Below, one piece after another: positions 24,101 through 35,653 of a stretch of 64,000 bases of DNA. Origin of the DNA: Ceraceosorus guamensis (taxonomy: Eukaryota > Basidiomycota > Exobasidiomycetes > Ceraceosorales > Ceraceosoraceae); assembly GCF_003144195.1 (NCBI RefSeq), contig NW_020290005.1, positions 1 through 64,000 of the forward strand, read 5' to 3'. The notes beneath the pieces were generated by a model that made no database searches, was not told the origin of the DNA, and saw only the letters and a list, made by a program, of their open reading frames with translations. Within the stretch, counting starts at the first letter, position 1; every line of letters starts with the position of its first letter. A program made the position numbers and the translations under genes.

Positions 24101-25327
24101 GTCCATCGTTCATTCAAAGATTGTTCTCCTGTAAAATGTCCTGAGACGCCCTGCTCCTTGGTTGATGACATCGGGCGAACCCGACTTGCAGGTGTCGCCG
24201 AAGGCAAAGCTACTATGATGTGGTTGCATGCGCTTGGACGACGAATGAAGCCCTCTGACAGGGAGTGCCGAATCGAAGCCAAAGGAGACAGTGCCCAATG
24301 AATCACGAATGCCTTCTTTGCTGCCCTTCATGAGCGATGGCTCGATCTAGATCAGTCTGAGTGAACGAGAGCGAAGCGAGGGCTCATCGAAAAGCGTGAT
24401 TTCGCCGGAAAGCTGGGCAGAGGCATTACTGACTGGAGCTGGAGCAGCCGACTGATCACAACAGTGAAGATTGCCAATGGTATCAATGATACCTTTCGTA
24501 TTTTCGAGCGATGATCACTCCGAGACTACAGCAGAAGAGTCACGAATCAATAAGGAGTGTTGCCTGGGTCGGGTTCTTTCTCAAGAAGGAACAGGAGGGC
24601 GACCGTATGCGTATTGCTCTTGTAATCTTCCAAAGTATGCGAAGGGGGCCTGGCGTTAAAGGTTCGAACGAGAAGAAGGGCGCTTCAGTGTCAATTTTGC
24701 AGCGCAATTCTCGTGAAGCGCTGCTCGCCTGAGGGAAGAATTGGGCGGCCTGAAGTCACAAGCGTTAAGAGGTGTAATCATGGCCAGGCTGATGATGGCC
24801 CTCTTTCTTATCTGCCCCTCTATCCATCCTCGGCCGGCACAGCACGCTGCAGAGCACACGGAAGAGGGTGCTTCACAGCGTCATCGCGCTGCTAGCGCTG
24901 CCGCGCTTCGGCACCGGCGCGCGCGGACCCGCGCTTCTTGCGTACCGCACAGCAGCAGTATAGGCAGCCAAAGTCATATGCGAATAAAGGCGCAGAAGTT
25001 AGCCACGTGACGCGGCGGTGTGTGCATGCTGCATGAGTTAAGTGAAGCGGCGCGGGCGATGATGGGTAGCCCCCTTCTTTTTTACCCGGCGTCTATAGAG
25101 GCGGTGGTGGGTGGTATATAGGCAGGCAGCCAGCAGCCGCCATTCATCTTGTGTACGTATACGTATAATGCATCAGGCTGCCCAGACGAGCGCAATCTCC
25201 ATCGACCGACTCTTCGTCCACCAAGGCCGTTCACACTCACTTCTCCCCCTTGGCGGTGGGGCTTGTCCCTTCTTCTTTTTCCCTTCCTTCATCCTGTCCT
25301 TGCTTGACCTGCATCCTGCATCGCAAC
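21189..25327. other. Long gene-poor stretch upstream of KH protein
   Basis: 4.1 kb between divergent genes. Open frames are short, overlap on both strands and show no domain. The left part serves the leftward RhoGAP gene; the right part should be promoter and 5' leader of the KH gene. About 21880-22170 is rich in GCATGC-like alternating purine-pyrimidine words. A GC-rich block lies at about 22341-22390. A hairpin with a 7-bp stem (TGGGGCC/GGCCCCA) occurs near 23078-23099. A possible fragmentary minus-strand exon at 23582-23760 (VCTHDCMVPYVRASTDSSPY) is not supported enough to call. Confidence 0.5.
25115..25120 (+). promoter_or_regulatory. TATA-like element upstream of KH gene
   Basis: TATATA in a G-rich context 208 bp before the KH protein start codon. 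A C/T-rich leader follows. The distance suits a core promoter with a 5' UTR of under 200 nt, but no transcription start is visible. Confidence 0.35.
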
Positions 25328-28300
25328 ATGGACGTCTACTCCATCACATTCACATTGCCGCGCAATGCCGCGTCCGGGCCCTTTGGCATGGCGAACAGCC
25401 CCGCGACACACCTTCAGTCCAGCTCACAAAGCCTCCTCTCCCCCGGCTCGACCTCAGAAGCCAGTCTCAATCTTCCCTCCCCAATTGGGCCTGCAGCACC
25501 GCGTCAGTCGGCACCGGGACCCAGCACTGGTAGATTACAATCCATGCGCTCAAGATTCCCACCTAGCGTCAAAGCTTTCATGCCCAGCGCCTTTGGCGGC
25601 AGCAAGAGGGCCAGTGAGCGGATAGCGGAAGCTGTAGGTCCTGGCTCAGAGAAGTCCGAAGGGGAAGGGGAGGATCAAGAACCGTCGGCTCCTGGCGCCA
25701 TTGGTGAGGGTCTCAAAATGGAGAAGTCTGAATCCAAGGACTCCGTCAAACCTTCACAGTCTGTGGATCCAAGGCCAACGGCAGGGAGCCCTTCGCAATG
25801 TTATCAGCCTGGAGTCAAGGAGAACACCCAGCTTGTAGAGCACGCAGCTGCCGAAGCGATTCACTCTGCGGATGACAGCAAAGTGCCCAAGCCTGCGGCT
25901 GCTGATCTGGCTCAATCGGGAAAGCTGCGAGACTCAAGGTCGACTGTCGACACGCATTCATCCCTCGACTTTGGATCCAGGGGCTCTGTGTCAGCAGAAA
26001 GTGTCAGTGGAAGCGCGGTAGCCGGTGCTGGCGCCTTTGGCACACCGGGTGGTACGAGCACACGAGCGACGTCAGAATTCATTCCCAGCGCTACACACAG
26101 TGCCCAGCCAAGTCTCTCTACGTCAGGCATTGGGCCTCAGCCGACGGGCGCTGAGCTAAGCGATGCCATAGCGCGGCTCGCAACTGATGCGATGAATGTC
26201 CATCAATGTTTGATTGCTGTCTCGCCTGTCGAGCTGGATGATGGAGCGGGCGGAGCGTCTTCGAGAAACTTGCGCCAGAGCCAATCCAGCTTTTCTAACC
26301 CTGGAAGCTCACCATTCCCCTCTCAACCGCTACCCGCTCCGGCATCTTCACCGTTCCCAAGCACGTACCCGTATCAGCAGTATGCTCAAGGCTTTGGACA
26401 CGACATGGCAAGTGCTTTTCCTTCTCGAATGGGTATGGGCGTAGGTCCAGCTGGCGGCATGCTCGGCGTAGCTTCGCCATACTCGAGCATTCCGATGGGC
26501 AGCTCAGCCTCGCTCGCTTCGCAGCACAGCCTTCAAGCAGCACCCCCCACCATGCAAATACCGCCCTCGCAACCTCCACGCCCTACCATTCAGCACCACA
26601 GCTTTCATCTCAGCGGCGGCTACGCTCAGGTAATGAGCGCGCGCGGTGCCATTCTTCGGGACGCCCCATTTCGAGCTCGCAGCGTGCTTAAGGTACCCCG
26701 TGGAGACATAGTACATAATGCCGCTGACCAGCATGCAGGAGGCACTCCAACGTTGAGTCAGCAGTCCTCGGTTGGCCAGGCCACCGAAACTCTCAAGCCC
26801 CATGCTAGAAGCCGCTTGGACACGATCTCTGCGCAGACCAGGACGCACGTGTCGTGGACGAGCACCGAGCCGCGCGGACGCGATCTTGGCTATGGCCTCG
26901 AGACCGAAAGATCTGTAGAGCTGGCCATCACTGGTAACTTCGAGGGCGTCGAACAGGCAAGAGTGCGGATCATGGTGATGTTGGACGAGTTGGTGAGTTG
27001 TTGAAAAGTCATCATGGCGCCAGACGACCCTTACTCATCCCGCTGCGTTCTGCGCGCCGCTCTCAGAATGGCTTGCACACAGAGATGTGTGAGATTGACT
27101 ACAAGCTGCACAATATCATCGGCGGTCGCAAACGCTGCGTCATCCAGAAGATTCAGGAAGAAACAGCGACCAATATCTACCTTCCCACCTCCTTTTCTAA
27201 CATTCTGTCAACCGTCACCGATTCGGACCCTGATTTCCTGGCGAGGCAAAACACCATCTACGTGACTGGGGACTTCTTCGGAGCTCAGCGAGCGCGCGAT
27301 ATGCTGTATCAGGTCTCCGTCCACAAGAGCAAAGGCATCATCTCACGCGACACCGCAATCTTGCCCCGCAAAGTCGACTGGATGCTCATGGAGCGCTTGG
27401 AAGAGTTGAAGTCGGCAATGCTCGACAATGGCACCTTTATCAACTTCCCGATGCTTGGCGGTCAAGCAACCGTCATCTCTGTCTTTGGAGACAATCGCGT
27501 CAGCATTGAACGGACCATTCGATCGGTCATGAGCCTGACTAGTCAGTTTTACACAGCATCGCTGTGGCTGCTGCCATTGGCCTACGACGCCTTTTCTCAG
27601 ACTGCAATGCTCGACAGTGCGCAGCTATCCTCTGCGTTGAAGGACATCAGCAGCACATCAGGAGCTGAGCTCGTCTTCAAAGGCAATTGTTTCGAGATGC
27701 ATGGATTGGAGAACGAAGTCCGTGCTGCTGTGAGCTCTCTCTTGGACTTGAAGGCAGTGCGACCGTACAATTTCGAAGTCCGCTTCCAGATCGAGCTTGC
27801 CAACGACCAGAGGGAATTCATCAGTGGTAAGAAGAACGGAAAGGTCAACAAAATCATGAAACAGTGCGGCGTGCGAATCAAGTTCGACGCATTCAACGAC
27901 TACAACTTCCTCATTGAAGTTTCTTCGAACGATCGAACAGGCGCTTTGCAGGGTCTTGCATTCCTGCAGGAGGAGCTTCCAGCAGAAATCTCTTTCCACG
28001 TCCCCGAGGCCTATCACAAGCGCATCATTGGTGTTGGCGGAAAGAGCATACAGCGCATCATGAAAAAGTACGGTGTCTACGTCAAATTTTCAAATGCTGA
28101 AGAATTTGCTGCTCTTGGCGGCTACGTAGACAATGAAGACAACGTTGTAGCTCGCACTCCAGCAAAGAACGCCATCAACTTGGAGAATCTTAAGCAAGCT
28201 GTCATGGAGCTTGTCAATCCCAAAGATAAGGACTACACAAGTGAGACTGTTGCGATCGCGCGCCGCTACCATCGCACTCTGCTGGGTGAGAAAGGTACCT

Positions 28301-29619
28301 TCATTCATGACATTGAGAGCAAGACCAGCTCCACGGTGCGCTTCCCGCCCAAGGAGACTGCCTCCGACCTGGTCTCCATCTTCGGTCCAGAGTCTCAGAT
28401 TCACATCGCAGCACAAATGCTCCTCGATCATGTTCCCTTCGAGGCAGAATTTCGCACGCCCCACTCTGCCGAGCTAGAGCAGCTTGTCTCCGCCCATGAA
28501 TTTGTCGCGCTCACTGAGCGAGTCAAACGTGATCTCAACATCACAATCGTACCTGTCGTGGGAACTTCAAAGATGGACGGAGCAGCGAGCAGCTCAGCAA
28601 TCGCGCCGCCGAGCTTCGCTGGCACCGAGACACTTTTTAAGCTCAGGCTGAACCGTAGCAACGCAGATTTCTTGCCTGCCGCAAAGGACGCACTCGAAGA
28701 TTTCCTAGTTTCGCGCAACATCAATGTCTACGACTCACCCAAGAGAACGCGCTCGGACTCTTTCGCGTCGTCTTTCCCGCATTTTGCCACGAAGCTCATC
28801 AGTACCGCCACAGAATCGACGGACTCTTTCCAGACCGATATTCTGCGCTACCAATACAACAATGATCGGTCTAGATTGCGAACCGCTGCAAGCACTCCCG
28901 ACATCAAAGCTCTTTTCGACACGCCGTCGCATTACTCAGCTCCTGGCTCAGCCTCTGTCGTCTCGCACGGGCATCACTACACAACCTCGGCGCTGCCAGG
29001 AAGTGGCTCAAGCATGCCAGCAATGATGGGCTTTACGCCCCGTAATCAGCCGTCGAACTCTCCGATGTTACCTTCGTCGATGTATCCATCGCCATACGCT
29101 GAGTCTCCCATCGCCTCAGCTCCAGCACCGTTCAGCAGCGATGTATGGGCTCCGCCCCAGATATCACCCGCTCACGCTTCTGGAGCTGGTATTGCATTTC
29201 CGCACCACACGACTCGGATGTCGGACGACGTGGGACTGATTCACAAGAACAACGATCCGCTCAGCGAAGAAGCACGACGATCAGCATTGAGGAAGCCTCG
29301 CTCTTTTGCCCATCGAGCTCAGCCGAATCATCGTACTCAATCACTGGATATCGGCGCGCTGGCGTCTCAGCAGGCAGCTCAAGCTATCGCATCCGGCTCT
29401 GTGCCTCGTCCCTATGGCGCCATTGGATCCAACGCTGGCTTCATGCCGCCTGCAGGGGCCCAGATGCCCCCCGGGGGTGGTGGATTTGCGCCTAGTCACG
29501 CCTCCACGTCAAGCATCTCCCGAGTGGCGCCATCGGCAACCAGAGGGCCTGTGCCCGAGCCTGCCACGATGGATGAAGTCTCTCGCGTGCTTTCGCAGCT
29601 AGCTTTTGACCGACACTAA
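25328..29619 (+). CDS. khd4: Large multi-KH RNA-binding protein, Khd4-like
   Basis: A cytoplasmic RNA-binding protein of the Bicaudal-C/Khd4 type. Ustilago maydis Khd4 is a multi-KH mRNA regulator needed for normal filamentous growth. Two exons (25328-26992, 27067-29619) with a 74-nt phase-0 intron give 1405 residues. Residues 1 to about 480 are Ser/Pro/Ala-rich and disordered. A degenerate KH (about 497-553, TRTHVSW) is followed by KH repeats: IIGGRKR near 572, a degenerate copy near 650-690, FISGKKNG near 806 (Bicaudal-C style), RIIGVGGKS near 873 and LLGEKGTFI near 959. The C-terminal 350 residues are again disordered (Pro/Ser/Ala/Met). The ATG at 25328 precedes MDVYSITF; no upstream ATG lies in frame. 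Orthology to Khd4 rests on KH number, order and length, not on an alignment. Confidence 0.82.
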
Positions 29620-31559
29620 CACGCTGAGCAGGATCGATCATGAGTCGCTCTCTCTCGACCTTTCTGAGGCCCCGCAAAAGATACCTCCGGGAAACTCTAC
29701 TGTGCCTTCTAATCGCTTCATCCGGCTCCCGCTGCGGCTTTCAATTTCTACTCTACGCTCTGGCTCTTCCCTCCACTTCAATTTCCTTCGGCGCCAACCA
29801 TATGGTCGATGCCTTTCTCGCTAATTGCTCCATTTCCCTTGTTCGGCCAATTTCTCGGTGGTGATTTGCGCAGCTCAATCTGCCAGCGCTCTGTGCATCG
29901 TGGGCAGGTCTCCGAGGCTAGGGCGCATCAAAATTCCCAAAATACCACATCGTTTCCGTTCCGGTTTCCCACCCATACCAAATCAAGATCTGAGCCTCTC
30001 CTCACAATCTCGTCCGCTACCTAGTCCACGATATCTCCGTATCCCACAAAGTGCCGCGACTCTCGATTTCCTCTGCTCCTCGCAGATCCAGTCTCCCACA
30101 TACTAGTCAAACCGCGTTCGTCGCAAGCACTCTCTCTCGAACACAACTCTCACACACCGCACTACACAACATTCCTCCTTCATCCTACAAAACACCGAGC
30201 ATTGCATCCTTCTCGTCCGAAATGCATACCTGTGGCCCTTTCCAGGCGACGTGCAGAAGCGTACATGGAGCTCACAGCCTTGCGAGTGAAGATCGAGGTG
30301 CACATTTGCGATCAGATCCGCATCTCGAGAAGCAGTGTCTTCCCCTTGAGCCCCGTTGATTGATCGCGGAAACTGATGACGAGCAGCGGGTGAGGTGGCT
30401 AATCTTCTAGCCAAGAGGCAGGAGACCAAGTCCCCTGACGGCAGCGAGGCGGACGCTTTCAACCGGACGGCTGCTGAGTGCCCCGGAACATCCCTCTCAT
30501 CCCTGCAATGCGTATATTTTCGTGCTCCAAGGGCGCTCACTTCAGCTGCTTCCACTTCCTGCGCCAAGTAAGGCGGCTCTTCTCTTGGGGCTCGAAAGGA
30601 GCGCGATGAAGACGCAAGAGGCCGTAAAGGTCACGAATCTAAAGAATGCTTGTCGAGAGACTGCTCTTTCCTGGGCTGGACTGCGCGCTGCGCTGCAAAG
30701 CAGAGGCGATGATGACAACGCATTCGTGGCCAAGAGTCAAAAGGAAACGGAAGCAGAAGAAGTCTGCGGGTCAGTCATCTTGTGACTCTGCATCTTGATG
30801 CGAATCTGAGCCTAAAGGAATGCCACGCCCTTACTTGTTGGGGCGAGAACGTTGCTCATCGATGCTCACCTAAAGATCCTTCGTAGATTTGGCAGTGCCA
30901 TTCTGCTGTTGGTAAGCGACAACCAGAATCTATCCGGCGCCTTCGACTGGACCTTGAAGCTGCCTGCGGCGCCAGTGCAAGCTCCGGATCGAATCCCTTG
31001 TTGAACACCGCCGACTAGCCCTCCAGTCAAAGCCTCAAGCCAGGATGGCCCTTTGGAATGCTCGTCGAAACTCCTTCGATAAGCGTCGAGGACTCGCTTC
31101 GAAGCCTGACGCCTTGCCAAACTTTGTGTTGCCCCCTCTTGCGACCTCTAACGTGTATGCGGGACTTTCAAAGCAAACTCGCGCTCCTGCTTGACTGCGA
31201 CTCAAGCCGCACAGCAGGTGGATGACGGGAGTCTGAGTCGAATTGCCGCCTAAAGCACGCCTCGATCGTGGATGCGCTCTTGTCTTCGCTGCGCGCAGGC
31301 GAACTTTGCACGAGACACGGGCGTGCCATGCAGCGACCATCAGCACGCTAGCTAGGCCAGAGGCTCGAACGCGACCCTGCTCTTTAAGCGTCCCGCGAGT
31401 CACCAACCGATCAGGTTCACTCGCGCTGGATTGGCCCCAAGCGCCTTCCAGCTAGATACGGAAGAGGGAACCATCGCCCCTAGTGCAACATTTGGGACTT
31501 CGAAAAGTGAATCTATGATCATTACTGCTAATCGTAGCCCGTTGAACGTGATCGAGACA
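29620..31559. other. Convergent intergenic, long C/T-rich 3' flank
   Basis: 1.9 kb between the convergent KH and GET2 genes. The first 500 bp is markedly C/T-rich on the plus strand and is probably the KH gene's 3' UTR. An 84-codon minus-strand frame at 30866-31120 lacks an ATG, and its sequence also reads openly in other frames, so it is not called. Confidence 0.5.
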
Positions 31560-33032
31560 TTACAAAGCACCCTGGTAAGGGGGTTCAAAGGGGGGTTGAG
31601 AACCGAGGACATTCTCAGCTGCTGCTTTGGCCAGAGCGGGTATGCCGCCCACCGCACCCCGCGCCGACGCAGCTACACCGGCCGGACTAGCAGTATCGGC
31701 AAATTGGTTGGGATCGATGGCAGATCCGATGGAAGCTAGCGCATCGCCTGCTTGACCGAACGGATCGTATCCTACCCTCCAACCAGCCCACAGAATTCCA
31801 ACGCCCATCACAAAAATGACGACGGCCAAGTCGTTGATGAAGGCGTTCAGGAGCGTCAAGTATTGAGAGCCTGTGAGGAGGATGGAGGAGAGCGCTGGAG
31901 GTAGCAAAGGGGAGAAACGTTGAAGGAGAGAAGGCGGAGGTGGTCGGTGCTGCAATAGGGAGAGAAAGACCGCAGCGCACAAGGTTTGGTCAGAGGTGGC
32001 TCCTATGCACCACAGTGCCTTCGCCTTGTGACTCACCCTCATCAGCATGATTCTTGCCGATTGCAACCCGATTTCGAGAGTCAAGAAGAGGTAGAAGACG
32101 GGCTACATCGGCAATCGCGAAGGAAAAGTAATCTCAGCTAAGTGACCTACCCGTCGACGCACGAAGCAGTCCATCAGGCTGCAGACTTTTTTGTCCAACG
32201 CTGAAGCCACGCCAAGCCGTGCGCCACCTAGGACCTCATCACTCACAATGCCGCCGAGTCCGAGCTCTTCAAGACCAAAAGTGCCTGCATCCCACGGGCT
32301 TGGCCTCTCGTACCCCAATCTTGCCCAGTGCAACAATGCTCCTCCGTTGACGTGATGAGCCTCTCCCTCTCCGGCCAGCACAGCTCTATGGGCGTGCAGT
32401 AGTGGAGCTACCAAATATGCACCAAAAGCTGCAAATATCAAGACCCTCGTCAAGCCAAAGATCCTCTCCACCGTTCGTGAACCTGATGGAGCGACGGGTG
32501 GGGTTGAAGTTTGAGCGCCTGCTTCACCACTTGAGCCGGGTGGACCTCCTCCACCGGCCATGGCGGCTTGAAACTGAGCAAACATATCCGCCATGCCGGG
32601 AGGCAGCTCCATGCCAGCTGGAAGCTGCGGGAAACCTGGCGGAAGTCCCTGTTGCCCTTGTCCGGGAGACTGCGCATCATTGAGGTGTGTTTGTCCAGCC
32701 CTCGGGCTAGCAAAAGGATTGACGCTCATCGCGCCTCCCTCGCCAGCTTGTAATCTAGCCAACTGAGCCAGATCAATCTCCTCTGGATCTGGATGTTCAT
32801 CTGCCTCTGCAGAGAGGTTTGGAGCAATTCCTCGGGATGAAGAGGAAGAGGGGGAAGTGGGAGGGTACAATGTACTGGCTTCGTCGCCTCTTCCCGTCTT
32901 GGTGATGCGAGCTAGCCGGTCGGTACCCGATCCCAAAATGCGAGCTTTTCGAGCAGCTCGACGTGCGGCCGCATCGTCCCCTGGCGAAGTGGGCGGAGAA
33001 GTTGGAAGGTCGTTGGTCGTTGCTTCAGTCAT
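31560..33032 (-). CDS. GET2: GET complex subunit GET2
   Basis: An ER membrane receptor subunit (the fungal counterpart of CAML) that, with Get1, docks the Get3 ATPase and inserts tail-anchored proteins. Three exons (32151-33032, 32037-32102, 31560-31949) give 445 residues; introns of 48 and 87 nt are phase 0. The basic Get3-tethering motif is at residues 24-31 (RRAARKAR, then ILGSGTDRLARITK), close to the N-terminus as in Get2. A long disordered Pro/Gly/Ser linker follows. Three predicted transmembrane helices lie at about 193-212 (GLTRVLIFAAFGAYLVAPLL), 295-315 (PVFYLFLTLEIGLQSARIMLM) and 357-373 (LAVVIFVMGVGILWAGW), matching family topology. The ATG at 33032 is preferred over frame-open upstream sequence because the motif must be near the N-terminus. 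Confidence 0.85.
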
Positions 33033-33744
33033 GACGGCGATCACTCCAAATCTTTGGGTCCAAGCTCGAGACGAAGAGGCAGCGCAACGTGGCTGTATGC
33101 GGGAGAGGTGCTGTTCAAGAGGGGAGTCTCGACACGTGAACATGTGCTTCCCAAGAGGACTCGTGGGAACAGGATAACGAATCACCGAATGGTGGTTGCG
33201 TGGGTCAGCGAGTTGTCGTCCAGTGCGGGTGTGTGCACTGTGTGTATGCATGCACTAACGAGTCGTGATCGAGTCTCTCGAGTTGTACAGCAGACGCCGC
33301 GAATTGCTGCCACGCGAGAACGCGCGCGACGCCGCATGCAAGGGTGGAGCGGAGCGGGTTGCGCTGAACGGGCGAGCTGCACCGTGCGCGCCCCGATCGC
33401 GACTTCTTCTGAACTTGTTGCAACGCTCTTTCTTGTCCACAACAGGCATTCACAATCGTGGACTCCTCCACTTGCACATGCCTAATGCTTTGATCGGCCC
33501 TCAGTACATTACGCACAAGCATCATTCTGGCTTACCCTTCTTTGATGATGCTCTGATCGGCTACTTTCTGGATCCCATTGCGCGTCTCGCCCACTTGCCC
33601 GATCGCTCGCAGCCAGTGCCATGGGACAGACAGACGGTGCGCACAACACGATGCGGGGCATCGCCATCAAGGCAGGCACTGCAGCAAGCATGCATTTGCT
33701 ATGTGAAGCGAGAGGTTACGAAATGTGATGTGTTCGCACGTGGA
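33033..33744. other. Intergenic, nothing recognised
   Basis: 712 bp between two leftward genes, containing the GET2 promoter side and the 3' flank of the Nudix gene. Frames seen here are unsupported. Confidence 0.5.
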
Positions 33745-35653
33745 TCAAAGACGGGCAGTAGCAGCTGTCTCAGCGCCATCTTTGACGGCAGGTTCCAATC
33801 CCGGCCATCCGAAAGTGAAGTCGTGCAAGCCAGGCATGCCTCTTCTGATGACGCCACAGACAGACAGGTTGCCTGCTCTCGGACTGACGATGACCCTGTT
33901 CAAAGGCGGTGGGGGCGCTTCTCGGCCTTGACGTCGGCCGGGCGCTCGAGCAGGTAGACCAGCTGCTAGTCTCTGCGGTGCAGAGCTTGCCACATCTCCA
34001 GGCAAGACCAGCGGAAACGCGTACTGCTGCCCTTGCTCTTCAGCTGCACCTGCTTTGCTCGGCACAGGTGCTCCGCTCTCTACCACAGCTCGAGGCTCGA
34101 CCGCCGTGAGCTGTCCCATGGGTGACATGGATGCTTTGCGGCTCTCCGTTATGACGCTCGATACTGTTGCAGAGGAAGCAGGGCCGCCGTGTGCTGAGCT
34201 ACTCTGATCGGCGTCTCTGCTCTTTGGATCACTGAAGATCAATGGGCGGATAGTGGACAGGGGTTCTTCCACAGGCTGAGCGAGCGCAGATGCCAAATCC
34301 GCAAGTATCTATCGCGCGCACGAGTTACAATATTGAAGTGTTTGAGTTGACGTCTGTGATCGAGTGAGCAGAGGCATCTCTTGAGGGCATTCGAGACACT
34401 CACGTAGAACTGTGGAGGGAACATGATGAGCTTTTGAGCCAAAGCTTCTTCAACAAGCTCAGCTGGCGTGTCTGTCCTCAGCATCTGAACCTCTTGCTGG
34501 TCTGCGCTTAGTCCCGAGACGTCCCCGCTCGCCATGCGCTCTACCCCCGAAGGACCAGGCCCGGCAGGTGACAGAACATCTTCCGCATCGAGCACGGTTC
34601 TGCAGAGCGCATGAATGATCAAGGTCAGATCGTCCAAATAGAGATGCGACTGCTGGTGGCCACTCACAGCATGAAGTGTGCATCGAAGCGCTTGGCCGGA
34701 CGAACGACTGTCTTGGGCCTGTTGGGAATGTGAAGGCGATCAAGCTCACGAAGCGCTTGTACTGGACTGGCATCCTACTCACGTAATCCAGCGACTGTAT
34801 GCTGCCATGTTCGCCACAGGAATTGATTCCTTCGGAAACCCCGAGCCAATCGAACGCTCGTAGACCTTTTGCAGGAACGGTAAGAATGTCTTGGCGCTTG
34901 TATGCACCTGGGCCGGGAGCGCGCGAGCATCGGCATGATAGTGGAAGCGATGCCTACGAAGTGTCTCTGTCTCACCTTGTCACGCATCGCAGTCCACTCC
35001 TCCACGCTCATGCCAGCTTCTCCAGCCCCGACGGCTCTACAGCGAGGTATGCTTCCTCTCGCCTCCGCGCGAGATGGCACGAGTAGCAGTCCCGTCTCTT
35101 CAAAAGTCTCCCTTACAGCTGCAATCCGAATCGCCAGCTCCTTGACCTCTGCCTTTCTTTCCTTCTCGTCATTGTACGTCTTGGCCTCACAAGCGATTTC
35201 GGCGGTCTCGAAGTCCGCGTCGTCTACTACTCCGCCCGGGAAGACGACTGCGGATCTGAAGGAGCTGCCCTTTCTGGACGATCGTTGGACCATGAGTGTG
35301 CGCATCCAGGGAGCTTCCCAGCTGCGCGTGCTGCCGCTGCTTCGACTTGGCGCTAGGATGACTAGAGTTGAGCTGAGCCTGGGCGTCATGGGCAGACCGA
35401 TCTCGCCATCATCCTTGCTCGACCCAGTGTGCGCGTCACCACTCATCGTGTGTGATCGCAGAAACCCTCTGCTGGTGAATGACCGCGAGGACAGACAGCG
35501 CTGCAGCGTTTGGCCGATCCTTGAACGCCGGATGGGGGAAAGTAGAGGTATGCTGAGCTGCGAACAGTGTCGCGTCGAGCTGTATTGAATGTGTTGGCAG
35601 CAGAGTGTGCAAGAAAAGCTGGCGGGAAAGAGATGTCTGCAAGCGGCGCGCAT
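33745..35653 (-). CDS. NUDT19-type Nudix hydrolase
   Basis: A Nudix hydrolase resembling NUDT19, whose animal members cleave CoA and acyl-CoA in peroxisomes or mitochondria. Five exons (34976-35653, 34783-34907, 34668-34718, 34404-34599, 33745-34308) give 537 residues. The N-terminus (1-70) is Arg/Ser-rich without acidic residues and ends RSFTSRGFLRSHTM, so a mitochondrial presequence is likely; an internal ATG at residue 70 could give a shorter form. FPGG is at 138-141 and the Nudix helix RETFEETG at 181-188. They are separated by an acidic/Lys insertion, as in NUDT19, instead of the compact 23-residue Nudix box. AYSRWITPKTVVRPAKRFDAHFML and FPPQFY are further NUDT19-like blocks. No peroxisomal SKL-type end is present. 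The substrate is inferred from the family. Confidence 0.8.

Noticed and set aside
24780-25010. 76-codon frame beginning with a signal-peptide-like MARLMMALFLICPS
   Set aside because: The remainder is Arg/Ala/Ser-rich without cysteine pairs or order, and it lies in the promoter region of the KH gene; probably chance.
26633-26685. Intron in the first KH-gene exon (GTAATG..CGCAG)
   Set aside because: Its length is not a multiple of three, and splicing it would create an immediate stop.
30866-31406. Two overlapping minus-strand frames that look partly protein-like
   Set aside because: Neither has an ATG; both frames read openly over the same bases, so coding character is not discriminating.
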